64,000 nucleotides of DNA, taken from the NCBI GenBank assembly GCA_001972305.1, contig BDDD01002674.1, positions 186,001-250,000 of the forward strand. Direction: 5' to 3'. The DNA is from Cephalotus follicularis. Lineage: Eukaryota > Streptophyta > Magnoliopsida > Oxalidales > Cephalotaceae. Position numbers and translations under genes: made by a program. Shown in pieces: positions 32,501 to 45,019 of this stretch (the first letter of the stretch is position 1; each line of letters opens with the position of its first letter). The notes under the pieces were generated by a model. The model was not told the DNA's origin and searched no databases. It saw nothing but the letters and a program-made list of their open reading frames with translations.

Positions 32501-35371
32501 CTTAGGGTTTAACATTTCAAACTTTGCAAATTCAAACATTTCCTTTAAACCAATTCAATACCAGTTCATTACTAGTCCTATTAGTCATTTTTATGCTATT
32601 AAAACAATTTTTAAGTCATTTAAATCATTCATTTCAATTTTAGGACAAAAACCCAATAACCACTATAAACCCTAACTATGCAAAACATTCAAATCAATTC
32701 ATTTCAATTCTTTTCAGCACATGCAATCAACTCATATATGTGCATATAAGTGTTAATCATAGCATATTTAGGTAGAGAAAGTTTTTACCAAAGATTAAAG
32801 CTTGTTCTTGGTCTCTATGGTCAGAAATTGGAGAAAGAACTCAAGTTCTTAGCTTGTGGAGCTCCAATCTTGTGTCAATCAAATCCTAAATCTATATACA
32901 ACCCTTCCCCTTCAATTCTCTGTGTCAAACAATCAATTTGGGTGAGTTTTGACTATAGAGAGAAAAAAAAAGGGCTAGAGAGAAAATGAATGAAAAAATG
33001 AAATGAAATAGAGTTTAGAGTCATATTTATAGATTTCTCACTAACTCTACTCCATATACTATCAATACAATAAACAGACATATAAAACAATCCATATGAG
33101 TATTGAAAATACTCCACTCCATCAATATCCATATACACAATCATTTTCAATATGTCTATATACCATGAAAAAATGATGCAATATATGCTAAAACGATAAG
33201 GGGATTGTCGCAACGCATCCGGTCGGGGGACATACGCGCCTTACGCGACATGAGACTCAAAAAATGCTGAATAATTGGGAAAATATATTCAATTATGAAT
33301 TAAGTCACCACCAATCAATTTAAAATATGATTAGACACCTAATTAATTCTAACAAATTTTAAAATGTCTACGTTACCAAAGATTAAGGTTCAGGGGTTCA
33401 TTTTCGTGCGAGGAAAGTATTAGCAGCCCCACAACGCCCACCATAGTGACAGTACTCACAATTATGTGTCACTAGTCCTTATGTTCATTTAAATAATTAT
33501 AGAAACAAAACAAAACACAACAAAATTATATACAATAGAGAAATACAAAAAAAAATTATTCAATTTTTATTTTATTTCGATATGCTTAATATTGGAAACT
33601 CATTGGGATTCTCTCGTCACATGTATTTAAATCCCAAAAGGCCCATTACCTCAAAAATTTTAAAGATATTTCCACTGCAAGACTTTTAAATTTTATCATC
33701 GAATACATTTCATTATATGTTTCATGTAATCAAACCAATAATTTTATTTAAAATACTAAATCAAAAAACGAAAAAAAAATCATAAAAGACAAATCACATA
33801 TTTATATATCACAAACAAATTAGAAAAGGAAATTTACCTCTATGATGTTTCCTTAGTGAAATTGATAATCTAAAAGGAAACAAATATTAATAATAAACCT
33901 ATAAAAAAATACACCAAAGAATTAGTACATTACAAAAATATTAGTCAATGTAAAAAGAAATAAGTAAATAAAAAAAAGGATAATATAAAATAAATGCACA
34001 AATAAAGAAATGCCCACAATTAAATATAGAACAAAAATAAGACCCATTTAAATCCAAACCAAGCATTGTGCCCCAAATTCAGAATATAAACTCAAGCCTA
34101 AATGCCAAACACAAATTCAAACCCACATACAAAATTAAAATCCAAATCCAAATACAGAAACAAAAAACTTCAAATAGAAGTCCAAACCCTCAATATAAAT
34201 GAAAACCCAAATTTGAAAATCAAATAAAGCCCAACCCGAAACCTTAAAAGACTAATCCACTTATAAATCTTTTCTTATTTCTTCGTTTCACCGTCTTGTC
34301 ATAGCCCTCTCATCCACTTTTGTTTTCTTTTTTGTTTTTAAACCAATTTTCTACCATTCCCTTTCGTTTCCCCTAACAGGTTTCACATCCAAACCTCTCT
34401 CTATCTCCATGTTATTAGCACCTGAACAATAATAAAAGAAAAACAAAGACACATCACAAACAACAAATCAATAACCGAAATTGAAATTCGAAGGCTCAGG
34501 TGGTTACAGGTTTCAATGCTTTCTGGGTTTGTGTGGTTGGTCAATGGGTATGGTTTCGGTTTGTAGATCTTGGCTATCGGTACGGGTCCCTTTTTTCTTT
34601 TGTAATTTCGTTGTTATCTTTTAATTATGTAGTTTGATTTGTGTGTTTATGGGTTTTGGCTACTGTGGCGTTTAGTTGTTTGGTTAATGGTGGTTGCACT
34701 TTGGGTTATATGGATGTGTACTAGTGATGGTATTGGGGCTGCAGATGGAGGTGTGGTTGTGCGACAGTTATGGCAGTGGTTTGAGATTGGTTTTCGGTTG
34801 ATTACGTTTTTGGTGGTGGTATATTTGAAGGTGACTTGCGGTGGGGTTTTTGGTTGACGGCGGTGTGTGGGGTTGAATTTGTATTGCATCGGTTGGTGAT
34901 TTGTAAAAGAGAAAACAAAACAAGAAACAATAGTCAGTATTACAATTACAATTGTAGCAAAAGCAAACCAAAAATAAATACGAAACTAAGGGAAATTTTT
35001 GAGTACCGTAAGAAGTAAAAAAAAAAAAAAAGGAAAAATTTGAGTACCGGAAGAAGTAAAAACAAGAACAGTTAAAGGCCGTACTCTTGTGTGTGTGGTG
35101 ATCAGTATCACTACCTTTTTATTTTTTATTTTTTTGATTTGATATTAATTTCTTTCCTAAATTAGAAAAGTATTAATATATAATTAAAATTAGATATTTT
35201 AGAAAAAATCAGAATCAAATATATAGGTCAATCCAAATCAAATAGATAAAAAATCAACTTAAATTATGAAATCAAATCAAATATAATTAAATAAAATTAG
35301 GTTAAATAAAAATCAAATTAAAATAAAATAAATCAAATTTAGACAAAATAAAATAAACTAAAATACAATAC

Positions 35372-36273
35372 TAATGGGGAAAAAATATGTTTATATTAAA
35401 AAGGATACGTGTCCACAGCAGACATGACCAGTTGTCCATGAGGGATTAGAAGCTTATCAACAAGCCGTGCCGATGAGCACACACATGGCAAAAAACGTCA
35501 TTATCGGACCTGGAGCCGAGGACTATTATTTTTCGAAGAGAACACACTGAGACATCAAGTCCGAGGACGATCCTCAGACTTAGAAGCAGAAGACCACATC
35601 CAAGGAGTAAGGGCCGAGGACTTCCTCGGCCCAAAGTAACTGTCAGACATAGGACAGGAGACATTCCCTTCATTACACAGAAGCTATCAAGCTTCTCCTC
35701 GGACACATTCAAACTACTTTTCTCCTCGGACTAAAGAGGACCATGACCTCGGCAGCAATATCATAATCAGTTTCCTTCACAGCCCCGAAACGGAGGACCT
35801 CAACCTTATCTATGGGATAAGGGGATTAACACCATCTGATTTTTCGGGATCTGCACTTATCCAAATAAGGAGATAGTGTCATAACCAACTACAAACAAAG
35901 GAAAGCAGCGAGATTATATGCGGAGATTAAGGGGAATGACCGAGATCCTCGGCATTTCCCTAGGGGATAACGATCACATCCGAATTACACGCTAAATTAG
36001 TTACCAAACACCACTATAAATACAAGTTCAACAGACTGAACAAAGGTCAACAATTTTTACATTCAAGAGATCCTTATTTCATCTGCACCTTGTCTAACTT
36101 AAGCGTTGGAGTGTCCCGGGAGAACAACCTCCTGGACTTTCCACCATTTTTGTTACCTTGTGCAGGTGTCCGAGATCAAAGTCTTCCTCAAGGCATCAGT
36201 GACAAGCGTTTCTCTTAACAAATAAAAGTCCTCCACGTAGGATACTGTTGAGAGAAGGATTTATGTATCAACA
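35372..36273 (+). repeat. 5' LTR of Tat element
   Basis: 902 bp, many CCTCGGAC / GTCCGAGG words, TATA box at 36015. Confidence 0.92.
36015..36022 (+). promoter_or_regulatory. TATA box of Tat 5' LTR
   Basis: TATAAATA in a context (CCACTATAAATACAAGTTC) kept in the 3' LTR (50099-50106) and the solo LTR (57314-57321, minus). Confidence 0.75.
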
Positions 36274-36322
36274 GTTGACGCCGTCTGTGGGAAACGCAGC
36301 AAAAAGTCATCAACAATCATGC
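36274..36322 (+). other. Tat leader with primer-binding region
   Basis: GTTGACGCCGTCTGTGGGAA directly follows the LTR, resembling the TTGGCGCCGTCTGTGGGAA leader usual in plant Tat elements. The leader is cut after about 49 bases by the unit at 36323. Confidence 0.6.
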
Positions 36323-39300
36323 TGTGACGCCCCGAATTTCATAAATAATTATTATGAAATTAGTGCGTGTACAGTTGTGATAAAATCGATAGAGCCCGGT
36401 GTAATAAAAAGGCATTACGCATTTAAGTCGTAATTGTGTTGGCCGAGACGACAAATAAAATCTATTTTTTTAATGCGCGACAATAAAGCCCAAATGTTCG
36501 CAATATTATTTCGATCATTTTGGTGGTCGTTTGGAAAATTTATGTCGCGATTTGCGGAAAAATCGGGACCAGTACCTTAGTATTTTACCATAAAATACTA
36601 AGGAGGATGTAATACCCGGAATTTTATAGTATAAAGAAAGGTTATTGGTCTGGGCCGAATGTAGGCCGGATTTATAAAGGAGGATAAGGCTTAAAAGTAT
36701 ATTGTTGGGCCCCAAAATGTGATATTGTTGTTGGGACGAATTGGACTAAATGAGAAAAGGAAGTGTTGGGCCTTGAAGGAGTCCTATGGTAAAATGGACT
36801 AACTGTTATAAAAGAAAAATGAATGATATTGGGCTTACTTTAGTCCTCAACCCATTATGAGAAGAAATTGGCTAGAGTTGTCTCAAATGTTCTAGAGACT
36901 TCCTTGCTGGCTATAAAAAGAGAAGGAAGGAAGTGAGAACGGGGATGGAGAAGTGGAGAGTGGGGTTGGGGCTGCTGCTGTCATGGAGAAAAGGAAAGAG
37001 GCAAGGAAAACATAACCAAGGAGCAAAGGAAGAGGAAACAGAGGAGGAAGGAGCTCGCCAGATTTGAGGTAGGAAATACTCCCTACTCAGTGTTTTCATT
37101 TCCACTGTGAATGGTTGCAAATGTTATATTAATGGTTAATGCTTTTGCAAGTGCTAGTTAAATGTTAGAATGGTAGGAAGACTAACATAGGTCTCCTGCA
37201 ATTGATAAATTAGAAACCACGGTGCAACCAGTGGAAAAGTAGTATATATGTTAGGCCATTATGAGTAAGCCCGAGGTTGCCATTACCTCACGCAGAGTAT
37301 ACTTAAATGCCCCTACATATTTATATACACACAAGTGCTGCTCTGCCATGCGCCAAATATGCTAAGCATGCATTCTGGCCTCTACGTGATGTCGTGCCGA
37401 GGATGCAATGCCGTGCGTTCCAAGCATGGCATGACACAAGACTGCCGAGGATGCACAAATGTGTTCTGAGCATGGCCATGCAGTGTGTCGTGGCGCCCAA
37501 CTAGTGTGCTTCCCGAGCATGCAGTAAAATGGCGCCTGAACTCTCTACCATGCACGTGAGCACGCCATCCTCTGCCCTGCATTCGAACTCATCATTTCAC
37601 GCATCCAAAGCATGCAATGACACACACCCGAGGTGCCCACTATGGCTTCCACTGCCATGGCGCCGAGGGTGCCAAAGTGGTATGCACGCCTCCATGCACC
37701 GAACATGTGACCTGCCCTGCATGCACCGGAGATGCGCCATAGCCATTCAAGCAAGCATGCGTCCGAGATGCCCATTATGCCGAGGATCCATCTAGGCCAT
37801 ACACTGTGAAGTGCCAGGCCATCCTCTGCTACGCATCCTTCACCATGCGCTGAGATGGATTTGAGCAGAGGAACCAATGAGCCGAGATGCCCGTTGTGCT
37901 GAGTGCTGAGGAACACATTGCGCCAAGGGAAGAGGAGCCATGCTTCCCGAGCATGCGCCACATGCTTCTGTCATCCTCTGCCATGGCGCTAAACCATCCC
38001 CTGCCTCGCACACGAGCGCGTCGTTCCCCGCTATGAGCCGAGATGGCCATGCGCCAGGGATCCACGTGCCGAGGTGGAACGCCGTGGAGAAATACTCGTG
38101 GCACTGAGGTTACCTGCCGAGATGCCACCGCCTGAGGACACCATCGTCCTCTGCCATGAGCACTGTCGAGCTCATCCTCTGCTATAATGCCTGAGGTGCC
38201 ATTGCACCACTGTACCGAGGTGCTAACGCGCTAGTGTACCATGGTGCCGAGGAGGGACGTGCTGAGCTTCCACGCCAAGGTGCAGAGCTCCACTACCGCA
38301 CCTGAGCAAGCTGCCGAGCACCAACTGCCAAGGCGCCGAGGTGCAGACCATGGCCTCCAACTCCATGAACTGAATATCCATGGTAGAGGAGCTATGCTCT
38401 CCTCTGCAACGGCACAGCAATGGCATTCCACACATTGACGTCCTCGGCGCTTGCAGCTACAAGGGTGCACTTCACTGGCGCGTTCATGCGTGCGCCTAAG
38501 TGATGCTCTGCATGCGCCCTCCATGACTGATAGCGTTGGTTGGCGCTAGAGTGAAGAACGAATGGCCACTGTAATATGCTATCAAAAGAAGAATAAATGT
38601 AATGTTAAAAGTGATGACATGATGGAGTCGTGAAGTGAAAGACATTATTATAGTGATAAGAGCAGTGTATAATAACAATAAAATGGTGATAAGTGCAGTG
38701 TATAATAGTAATAAATGGATAAAGAATGAGAGTAGTGTAATGGATATAAATAAGTTGTTAGAGATTGATAAAATGTAATGAATGACAAACATAGTATTAA
38801 AAGGCAGGCCCACGGTAAATAGTAGTGTAGTGTTACTGTACTGGAGTGTCAATGTAATGTTAACGTACTGTAATCGGATCACCGACCGAGATGAGCCCTA
38901 TGAGGATCACCGACCGAGATGAGCCGGTATTATGTTGATCCCGATTTACTGTTATGACTTAGCCGAGTGAGGACAAAGGCTAACCCCCCTACAGTTTTAG
39001 ATTGATTTCAGGTTGATGCAGCGGTTTGCTACCGTTGAGCTCCGTGGAGCAAAGTGGAGTTTATGTTGTTTCTGCTTTTGAGAAACGTTATGGATCATTG
39101 TAATAATTGAATCTATGTATTGATGAATAATGTTCCATTGTTATGGTTCTGTTTCTGAAGGAAATTTATATTGTACTGTATTGTTCACGCTCCGTTTTAT
39201 GGGCGATTAACCTTTATGTCCTGTATTTGGGTAGCGTGCGGTATGGGACGCACATTACGTGTTGACAGCTTATGTTCTTTTATGCTTCCGCAACTGTTAT

Positions 39301-39401
39301 GCTTGGAAAAGTTTTAAATTTCACGGTTTCGCATGAGCTGTATTATATGTTAATTGCCTTTACCGCTTTAATGCTGCGTTTATTGTAAGCGGGGTGTGAC
39401 A
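36323..39401 (+). mobile_element. LTR unit (family F) inserted at the Tat gag start codon
   Basis: Perfect 5-bp TSD catgc (36318-36322 and 39402-39406); ends TGTGACGCCCCG and GCGGGGTGTGACA. The TSD contains ATG, so the gag start codon was copied to both sides. A TATAAAAA box lies at 36912-36919. The first 285 bp (36323-36607) look different from the rest: at 36608 a second LTR-like start (TGTAATACCCGGAATTTTAT) follows the purine run AAGGAGGA and resembles the 5' end of the solo LTR at 4591-7247. The unit may therefore be a chimeric solo LTR, or an LTR with a piece of 3' internal sequence. Frames open in its GC-rich core (37300-38560) have no recognisable protein. Confidence 0.8.
36912..36919 (+). 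promoter_or_regulatory. TATA box of family F unit
   Basis: TATAAAAA followed by a purine-rich leader, oriented toward the Tat gag gene. Confidence 0.5.
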
Positions 39402-39402
39402 C

Positions 39403-41204
39403 ATGCCTCCGAGGAAGAACAACATAGTTGGAGCCACTGGTAGCCAGCAACAGGAGGTCATAGCTCCTCCACCAGAAGCCGTTCAAGAAGTGGCCCAACA
39501 ACAAGCTCCCGTTACAGGGGAGCAACTCAATCAATTTCTACAGGGATTGGAACGTGTTACTGATCGGTTGGTTACAACTCTAGCCAACCAACAGCAGCAA
39601 GTCGGGCCCGCTCAGCCAGTGGTCCGAGGAGTATCTGGCCCTCACAGGCCAGAGGTGGAGACAAGGCACCCCCGAGGTGGCAGGAGAAACCCGCCCAGGG
39701 GAGATGAACTTCCCCTTAGGCGGTCAGGGGACAACAATCCCCTGGGAAGGAGGCCTGAGATCAATGTATCTCAGAGAGCTGAGTCCTCCACTGTTAGGGA
39801 TCATCCCAATGACCCCAGGAGAGTGCATCCTCAGCACCAGGCCATGGAGGTGGATCCTCGACAGGAGTCCAGAGGGGCAGAGAAGGCACAAGTGCGCTCC
39901 AACGCTCCTCGCAGAGCTGGCACGGCCCGAGGGCTCCCTCAGCTTCATTGGCTGGAGGGTCACATGTTTCTAGCAGGGTTAGGAACATAGAAGAGGTAGA
40001 GCAGGCAGTGAACAGAAGGCTTGCAGACTTAGAAAGGAGGTTCCGAGGAGTGGAACGGCATTGGGGGCACCTATCCGAGGTGCAAAACATCAATGCACAC
40101 CCCTTCACAGCCGAGATCATAGCAGAGCCAGTCCCCAGTGGGTTCTGAAACACAAACCTTGATAAGTACGATGGGTCCACGGACCCCATCCAACATGTAC
40201 GCTCATACATCCAGGCTATGTGGATGCATCAAGCCTCGGACGCTATGCTCTGCCGAGGATTCCCAATGACCTTGATTGGGGCTGCTCAGTCATGGTACTT
40301 TACCTTGGCGAAGAATTCAGTGAAGAGCTTCGATCAGTTTACGGAACTGTTCGTGACAAAGTTCCTCAACAGCACCACGCAGAGGAGAAACTCTACCCAC
40401 CTCATCAACGTGGTGCAGGGTAAAGATGAGTCACTGAGAGATTACCTCAACAGGTTTAACAAGGAATCACTCATGGTGAAAGACTTGGAGCCTTTCTTTG
40501 CTCTGGCAGCCTTGACCAATGGGCTGAAGAGTAACTCGTCGTTCACCTTCTCCCTACTGAAGAAACCAGCAAAGGACATGGCAAACTTGCTGAAAAGGGC
40601 GGAGAGGTATATCGTCGCCGAGGAAGAGATGGTAGCCAGGAAACAAAAGACACCCTGGTCTGGCCATCAGGAGGAGAAAAGGGAGCATTCACGAAATGCT
40701 CCCGAGAGAAGAGAAAAGAGGGAAGACAGGTCAGACTTGTCCAAGGAAGACCTCAGACATAATCTTTCCAGACGAGAGGGATCGTCCAGGGGAAGGGCCC
40801 CAATCCCATTTTACAACACCTTTGCCCCTCTCCTGGACACACGTACCGGAATACTTGCTGTGGAGAAAGATAAAGTCCCTTTCCAGTGGCCTGAGAAACT
40901 GAGGACCCCGGCAGAGAACAGGAATGTGGAGAAGTATTGCCGATATCATCGTGACCACGGCCACGATACAGAGGAGTGCAGGCAACTAAAAAATCAAATT
41001 GAGGATCTGATTAGAAAGGGACACCTGCGCAAGTATGTGGACAGAGATGCCCCTCAAGGAAGGAGGGAGCAGAGAAGAGAAGAGGCTCCTCGGCAGCAGG
41101 AGGAGCAACAACAGCAGCAACTCAGAGGTGTCATCCACACCATCTCTGGTGGGGTCGCGTCAGGGGGCGACCATTCAAACGCAAGAAAGGCCTATGGGAG
41201 ATAG
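39403..41204 (+). pseudogene. Tat gag with one frameshift and one stop
   Basis: Starts at ATG 39403 (MPPRKNNIVGATGSQQQEV), a Q/P-rich N-terminus. A frameshift near 39945 moves the reading from one frame to another (VRNIEEVEQAVNRRLADLERR). A TGA at 40146-40148 interrupts just before NLDKYDGSTDPIQHVRSYIQAM, the start of the retrotransposon gag domain. The domain continues in frame from 40149 (GAAQSWYFTLAKNSVKSFDQF...FVTKFLNSTTQRRN) and ends with a CX2HX4HX4C knuckle variant (CRYHRDHGHDTEEC, about 40937-40978). A TAG at 41202-41204 separates it from pol in the same frame. Gag would form the virus-like particle core; this copy cannot make it whole. Confidence 0.88.
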
Positions 41205-44200
41205 TCCCTTGCTGTGCAACAAGTCCCTCACAGCAAAAGGCTCAGAACTGGAGGAGACGATGAGGTGATAACCTTCTCGGAGGTGGACTATGAGGGAGTA
41301 CGTCTTCCTCACGATGATCCAGTAGTGGTAACTCTTCTGGTGGAACTCTTTACCATGAAGAGAATTCTCATTGATAGTGGCAGCTCGGCCGACATCCTAT
41401 ACAAGCACGCATTTGATCAGCTGAGGATACCGGCCGACCAGCTGAAGACAGTTAAAACCCCACTGGTTGGTTTTGCAGGTGAGACGATCCATCCTCTGGG
41501 ATCTATCAACCTGTCCGTGGTAGCAGGCACGGCCCCACGTCAGACTCAGGTAGTGATGACATTCCTGGTAGTGGATACCCCAAGCCCATACAATGCTATA
41601 GTAGGGCGGCCAGGTCTGAACTTGTTGGAAGCCATAGTGTCTACGAGACACTTATTAGTGAAGTTTCCTACAAGGTTTGGCGTGGGAGAGGTCCGAGGAG
41701 ACCAAGAGGTGGCAAGACGATGTTATAAAACTACCATCTCGGACAAGGGGAAGGGCAAGGTCCTCCCCATAGCGAACGTGGAGGTCAGAGGTGATGTAGA
41801 ACCAGAGCGTCCACAGCCTGTTGAGGATGTCATCCAAGTGCCCATAGAAGAGGGCAAAACAGAGAGAGTACTCCAAGTGGGCTCACAACTTGGAGAGGTG
41901 GAGAAGGGGGAATTAATAACATTCCTCCGAGATAATAAAGATGTCTTTGCGTGGTCGGCAGAGGAGGTCCCTGGCATCAATCCAAGTGTAATGGTTCACA
42001 AGCTAAGTGTGGATCCTGCCAGACCTCCGATCAGGCAAAAGAAGAGGAACTTTGCCCCTGAAAGGCAACAGGCGATAGCCGAGGAGGTGAGCAAGCTGTT
42101 GCAGGCAGGTTTTATCAGAGAAGTGCACTACTCAGACTGGTTAGCAAATCCAGTGTTGGTCAAAAAAGCCAATGGAAAATGGAGGATGTGCATAGACTTC
42201 ACGGATCTCAACAAAGCCTGCCCAAAGGACCACTTCCCTCTCCCAAAGATAGACCAGCTGGTAGATGCAACCTCGGGTTACAGAATATTGAGCTTCTTGG
42301 ACGCTTATTCGGGATATAATCAAATCCCCATGTACAAGCCAGATGAGGACAAGACAGCGTTCATAACCGACCGAGGAATGTATTGCTACAAGGTTATGCC
42401 CTTTGGCTTGAAGAATGCAGGGGCCACCTACCAGCGCCTGGTCAACAAAATTTTTGAACCTCAGATTGGGAAAAATATGGAGGTGTACATAGACGATATG
42501 CTCGTCAATACCCCTGCCAAGAATCCTCATGTAAAAGACTTGGAGGAGACATTTGGAGTGTTGAGGAAGTATAATATGAAGCTCAATCCATCCAAGTGTA
42601 CATTTGGGGTCACCTCGGGAAAGTTCCTCGGATTCATGGTCTCTAGTAGAGGAATAGAGGCGAATCCAGAAAAGATCTCGACAATTCAAAGCATGAGGCC
42701 ACCTCAAACCATCAGGGATGTCCAGAGGTTAAATGGGAAGATTGCGGCCCTGAGTAGGTTTGTGTCCAAGTCTGCCGAGAATTGCCTTCCCTTCTTTAAA
42801 ATACTTAGGGATCCCAAGGGGTTCTCATGGTCCGACGACTGTCAAGCAGCCTTCGACAAGTTGAAGGAATACTTGGCTTCTCCTCCTTTGATCTCTAATT
42901 GTACCTTGCGGCCACCTCGGGCACAGTGAGTGCAGTGTTAGTCAGAGAAGAGGAGAAAGTTCAAAAGCCTGTGTACTACGTGAGCAAGGCTTTGAACGAT
43001 GCAGAGGGAAGGTACCCGGAGGTGGAGAAGTTCGCTTATGCTTTGATAATCTCGGCCAGAAAATTGAGGCCATATTTTCAAGCCCATACAATCAAGGTTT
43101 TGACTGACAAACCACTCAAACAAGTCCTTGCCAAGCCTGACACCTCGGGCAGGCTAATCAAGTGGTCAGTCGAACTAGGCGAGTATGATGTGAAGTTCGA
43201 AGCCAGACCAGCAATCAAATCACAGGTACTGGCCGACTTTGTTGGAGATAATACACCTACGGAGTGTATGGAGGAGAACCCTTCTGAGACCGAGAAGGGA
43301 ATATGGAAGTTATCAGTGGATGGATCATCATGCCTCACTGGCAGTGGGGCAGGGTTAGTATTGACGAGTCCAGATGGTTGGACATTGGAGTATGCTATGA
43401 GATTCAAATTCAAAGCTACAAATAACGAAGCTGAATGGGAAGCTATGATAGTTGGACTGACAATTGCAAAGCACTTGGAGGTGCAGAGGATTGAAGCTTC
43501 AAGTGATTCTCAGCTGGTGGTTGGTTTGGCGAATGGGGAGTATGAGGCCAGAGAAGACCTTATGACGAAGTACTTATCCCATTTTCAGGGCATGAAGTCA
43601 GCCTTCGAAGTTTTAAGAATTATTAAAGTACCAAGAGCAGAGAACGTCAGAGCAGACCAACTATCAAAGCTAGCAATAGCAGAGGAGTTGGAGAAAAATC
43701 AAACAGTGCTAGTTGACTACCTGGATCGTCCAACCATATCTCAAGCAGAGGTAATGGACATAGATGTTCCACAGGAGCCAAATTGGATGACTCCCTTTAT
43801 CAGTTGGCTAAGGGATGGGATCCTGCCCGAGGACCCCATGGAGGCGAGGAAGCTAGTTTACAGAGCAAACAGATTTCAATTCCGAGATGGAATCCTCTAC
43901 AAAAGGTCCTTCTCATTCCCTTGGCTGAGGTGCTTGAACCCCTCAGAAGCTGATTATGCTTTGAGAGAAGTTCATGAAGGAATTTATGGCAACCACACTG
44001 GGGGCAGGACGCTATCTCATAAGTTGTTAAGGCAAGGTTACTATTGGCCGACCATGCATCAAGATGCTATAAACTTAGTAAGGAAGTGTGACAAATGTCA
44101 GAGGAACGCCAACATAAGTAGAAGGCCTTCTCAACCTCTGACGTCAATCACGGCCCTGTGGCCCTTCGCACAGTGGGGAATGGACTTCGTCGGACCATTA

Positions 44201-45019
44201 CCTATGGCAATAGGCCAGAGGAAGTTTCTCATTGTAGCGGTTGATTACTTCACCAAGTGGGTGGAAGCAGAACCTTTGGCCACAATTACAGAGAAGAACA
44301 CAGAGAGCTTTGTGTGGAAGTCAATAATCTGCAGATTTGGAGTTCCGAGGACGATTATCACAGATAATGGTAAGCAATTTGATTGCCAAGCCTTCCGAGA
44401 CTTTTGCAGAGAATGGAGGATAGAGCATAGGCTTGCTTCAGTAGCCTACCCTCAAAGTAATGGCCAAGCCGAGGTGATCAACAGAGAAATCATCTCGGGC
44501 TTAAAAAAGTGCCTAGAAGACAGCAAAGGAAAGTGGACCGAGGAGTTACCAAGTGTATTATGGGCATATAGAACCACTCCTCGGACTACTATCGGAGAGT
44601 CCCCATACAGTCTATGTTTCGGAGCAGAGGCCGTGATACCAGTAGAGGTTGGAGTACAATCACCAAGAGTTGTGCACTTTACTGAAGACAACAACGAAGA
44701 AGGGCTGAGAAGCATCCTTGACCTAGTGGAAGAACTCAGAGACAAGGCTGTAATCAGAGTTGCAGCCTACCAGCAGAGGGTAAGCCGATACTACAACAAA
44801 AGAGTAAGCCCAAGACCACTAAGGCAAGGAGATTTAGTCCTGCGCAACTCAGCCGTTGCAGATCCTACTGGTACCAGAGGAAAACTAGCCCCTACCTGGA
44901 AAGGGCCATACAAGATTAAAAGAGTCCTCCGCCCAGGAACATTCAGACTTGAAACTTTGGGGGGTAGGGAGATTGCCAGAGCTTGGAATGCCGAGCATCT
45001 GAGGAAGTATTATCAATAA
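41205..45019 (+). pseudogene. Tat pol: PR, RT, RNase H, archaeal RNase H, integrase
   Basis: The first frame (ATG 41214 to 42929, 571 aa) has aspartic protease D54-S-G56 and RT with VKKANGKWRMCIDFTDLNKA, FLDAYSGYNQI and Y425-I-D-D428. A small out-of-frame deletion near 42890, at the RT/RNase H boundary, ends it. The second frame (42899 to 45019) carries the first RNase H (YLAATSGTVSAVLVREE, LTDKPLKQVL), then an archaeal-type RNase H (D141-GSS, NNEAEWEAMIVGL, SDSQLVVG). Integrase follows with an HHCC finger (HEGIYGNH, CDKC) and catalytic triad D429, D489, E525 (35 residues between the last two), ending AWNAEHLRKYYQ. Stop and frame shift aside, catalytic residues look intact. Confidence 0.93.

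Larger units (their letters stand above)
27616..33205 (-). repeat. 3' LTR of family B, main part (interrupted)
   Basis: Starts TGTGACACCTCGAACCAATAGG, matching the outer end of the 5' LTR at 51662. It continues to 28997, is interrupted by the 28998-32184 element with TSD ctatc, and resumes to 33205. It keeps about 1.5 kb that the 5' LTR has lost, including most of word cluster 4. Confidence 0.75.

Noticed and set aside
27616..33205. Treating the left family B LTR as an independent solo LTR
   Set aside because: The right flank does not match tgacc, whereas the far side of 52577 does; the LTR also reads through to 50559-50574 once E is removed.
34639..35018. Short plus- and minus-strand frames with hydrophobic residues
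   Set aside because: Overlap each other, no domain, located inside solo LTR E.
35375..35379. Placing the Tat 5' LTR start at TGGGG (35375)
   Set aside because: The 3' LTR and the solo copy start TGATGG; placing the start at 35372 gives a perfect aatac TSD, so the 5' LTR simply has TA instead of TG.
35446..35712. 88-codon frame, also present at 49530-49796
   Set aside because: Both are the same LTR sequence read on the minus strand; the LTR is not expected to code.
37307..38882. Frames of 65-138 codons in the F unit
   Set aside because: GC-rich, repetitive, open on both strands, no recognisable domain.
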